Below, in pieces: positions 4,867-5,545 of a stretch of 5,545 nucleotides of DNA. The translations under genes were made by a program, and so were the position numbers. The notes beneath the pieces are model-generated. The model did not search any database. It saw only the letters and a program-made list of their open reading frames with translations, and had not been told where the DNA came from. How positions within the stretch are numbered: the first letter of the stretch is position 1; every line of letters begins with the position of its first letter. This DNA is from Planctomycetota bacterium (GTDB lineage Bacteria; Planctomycetota; Planctomycetia; Pirellulales; Pirellulaceae): NCBI GenBank assembly GCA_019347795.1, contig JAHWKS010000451.1, positions 1 through 5,545 of the forward strand, written 5' to 3'.

Positions 4867-5545
4867 ATGACTGCCTCCCAACCTCGCAAGGCGACGCCCC
4901 GGCCGATCCGCTTCCTGTTTGAGAATTCGCTGTTCCTCATCGGCGGCACGCTGATCGCCTTAATCTGGGCCAACGCCGATCCGACCACTCGCAACGAGGA
5001 CGGCCGGCCCACACACACGGGCAGCTATGACCACTTCGTACACTTCAACCTGGCCGGGCTGTTCCGCGACCAGTCCGCGGCTCACGGGGCGCCGGCGCAC
5101 GCCGAGTCACCCGGACACGCGACGGCGGTGGAGGAGCACGGCGGCGAGCACGCCGAGGCGCATGGCGGCGGTCACGGATTCACGATTCACTTTTTGATCA
5201 ACGACGTGCTGATGGCCCTCTTCTTTGCGATTGCGGGGAAGGAGGTCTGGGAGTCGCTGCTGCCCGGCGGCGCGCTCTCCAACCCGCGTAAGGCGATGAC
5301 GCCGCTCTTGGCGACCGCCGGCGGCGTGCTCGGCCCCGCCTCGTTGTATGCCGGCGGCGTCCTGATGCTGGGTCAGTGGGACACGCTCGGACGCGGCTGG
5401 GCCGTGCCGTGCGCCACCGACATCGCCTTCAGTTACCTCTTCGCACGATTGATTTTCGGCGCGGGCCATCCGGCGATCGCCTTTCTGTTGCTGCTGGCCA
5501 TCGCCGACGAGGCCGCGGGCCTGATGATCCTGGCCGTGTTTTATC
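4867..5545 (+). CDS. nhaA: NhaA-type Na+/H+ antiporter, 3' truncated by window end, with His-rich insertion
   Basis: The first 226 codons are present. NhaA exchanges cytoplasmic Na+ (or Li+) for external H+ across the inner membrane. Matches to E. coli NhaA in order are: first helix FLFENSLFLIGGTLIALIWA (16-35); INDVLMALFFAIAGKEVWE (111-129), where E126 corresponds to E78; PCATDIAFS (181-189), where D185 corresponds to the essential D133; and LAIADEAAGLMILAVFY (210-226), where D214-E215 align with the D163-D164 pair. The second acid is therefore Glu rather than Asp. Between the first two helices lies a loop of about 70 residues, against about 30 in E. coli, rich in His, Ala, Gly and Glu, with eight His between residues 73 and 108. 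By homology the loop is periplasmic. ATG 4867 gives a normal N-terminus; no ribosome binding site is evident. The C-terminal half, including the conserved lysine of helix X, is outside the window. Confidence 0.9.
   Translation, partial: MTASQPRKATPRPIRFLFENSLFLIGGTLIALIWANADPTTRNEDGRPTHTGSYDHFVHFNLAGLFRDQSAAHGAPAHAESPGHATAVEEHGGEHAEAHGGGHGFTIHFLINDVLMALFFAIAGKEVWESLLPGGALSNPRKAMTPLLATAGGVLGPASLYAGGVLMLGQWDTLGRGWAVPCATDIAFSYLFARLIFGAGHPAIAFLLLLAIADEAAGLMILAVFY

Noticed and set aside
4834..4870. In-frame TTG at 4834 as an earlier start of the antiporter
   Set aside because: The 11 extra codons match nothing in NhaA N-termini, have no preceding ribosome binding site, and the ATG at 4867 is the normal position before the basic N-terminus and first helix.

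Overview
The window reads like accessory-poor chromosomal DNA of a high-GC bacterium, most probably a planctomycete (inference). The grounds are the strong G/C bias at third codon positions, wide gaps between genes filled with several families of hairpin-forming intergenic repeats, a small zinc-ribbon membrane protein, and a degraded IS200-like transposase of a kind common in that phylum. No database was searched, so the taxonomy is pattern recognition only.

Layout. Positions 2-208 hold the C-terminal end of a TraR/DksA-type zinc-finger protein that carries an extra zinc ribbon. Positions 209-1059 contain no intact gene. They hold two pairs of REP-like bipartite hairpin elements, a 157-bp block duplicated at an offset of exactly 510 bp, and, between the pairs, the reverse-strand C-terminal remnant of an IS200/IS605-type (Y1, HUH) transposase. 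A sodium:solute symporter follows on the minus strand (1060-2727). Its upstream gap (2728-2966) holds a heptanucleotide tandem repeat and a 171-bp segment bounded by a perfect 23-bp inverted repeat. Then come, on the plus strand, a 112-residue zinc-ribbon/two-TM protein (2967-3305) and a membrane-anchored GGDEF-fold protein with a destroyed GGDEF loop but an intact RxxD inhibitory-site motif (3370-4554). A 312-bp gap holds a third type of palindromic repeat. The window ends inside an NhaA-type Na+/H+ antiporter (from 4867) with a histidine-rich insertion.

How the genes relate. There is no sign of one integrated pathway. The zinc-ribbon protein and the GGDEF-like protein are the only closely spaced co-directional pair and may be co-transcribed. 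The symporter and NhaA both couple transport to Na+, but they lie apart on opposite strands, so a shared role is speculation. The most informative features are the hairpin element/transposase-remnant cluster, which resembles a decayed REP-transposase (REPtron) locus, and the GGDEF-like protein, which looks like a c-di-GMP sensor rather than a cyclase. I did not find a convincing wholly new multi-gene system.
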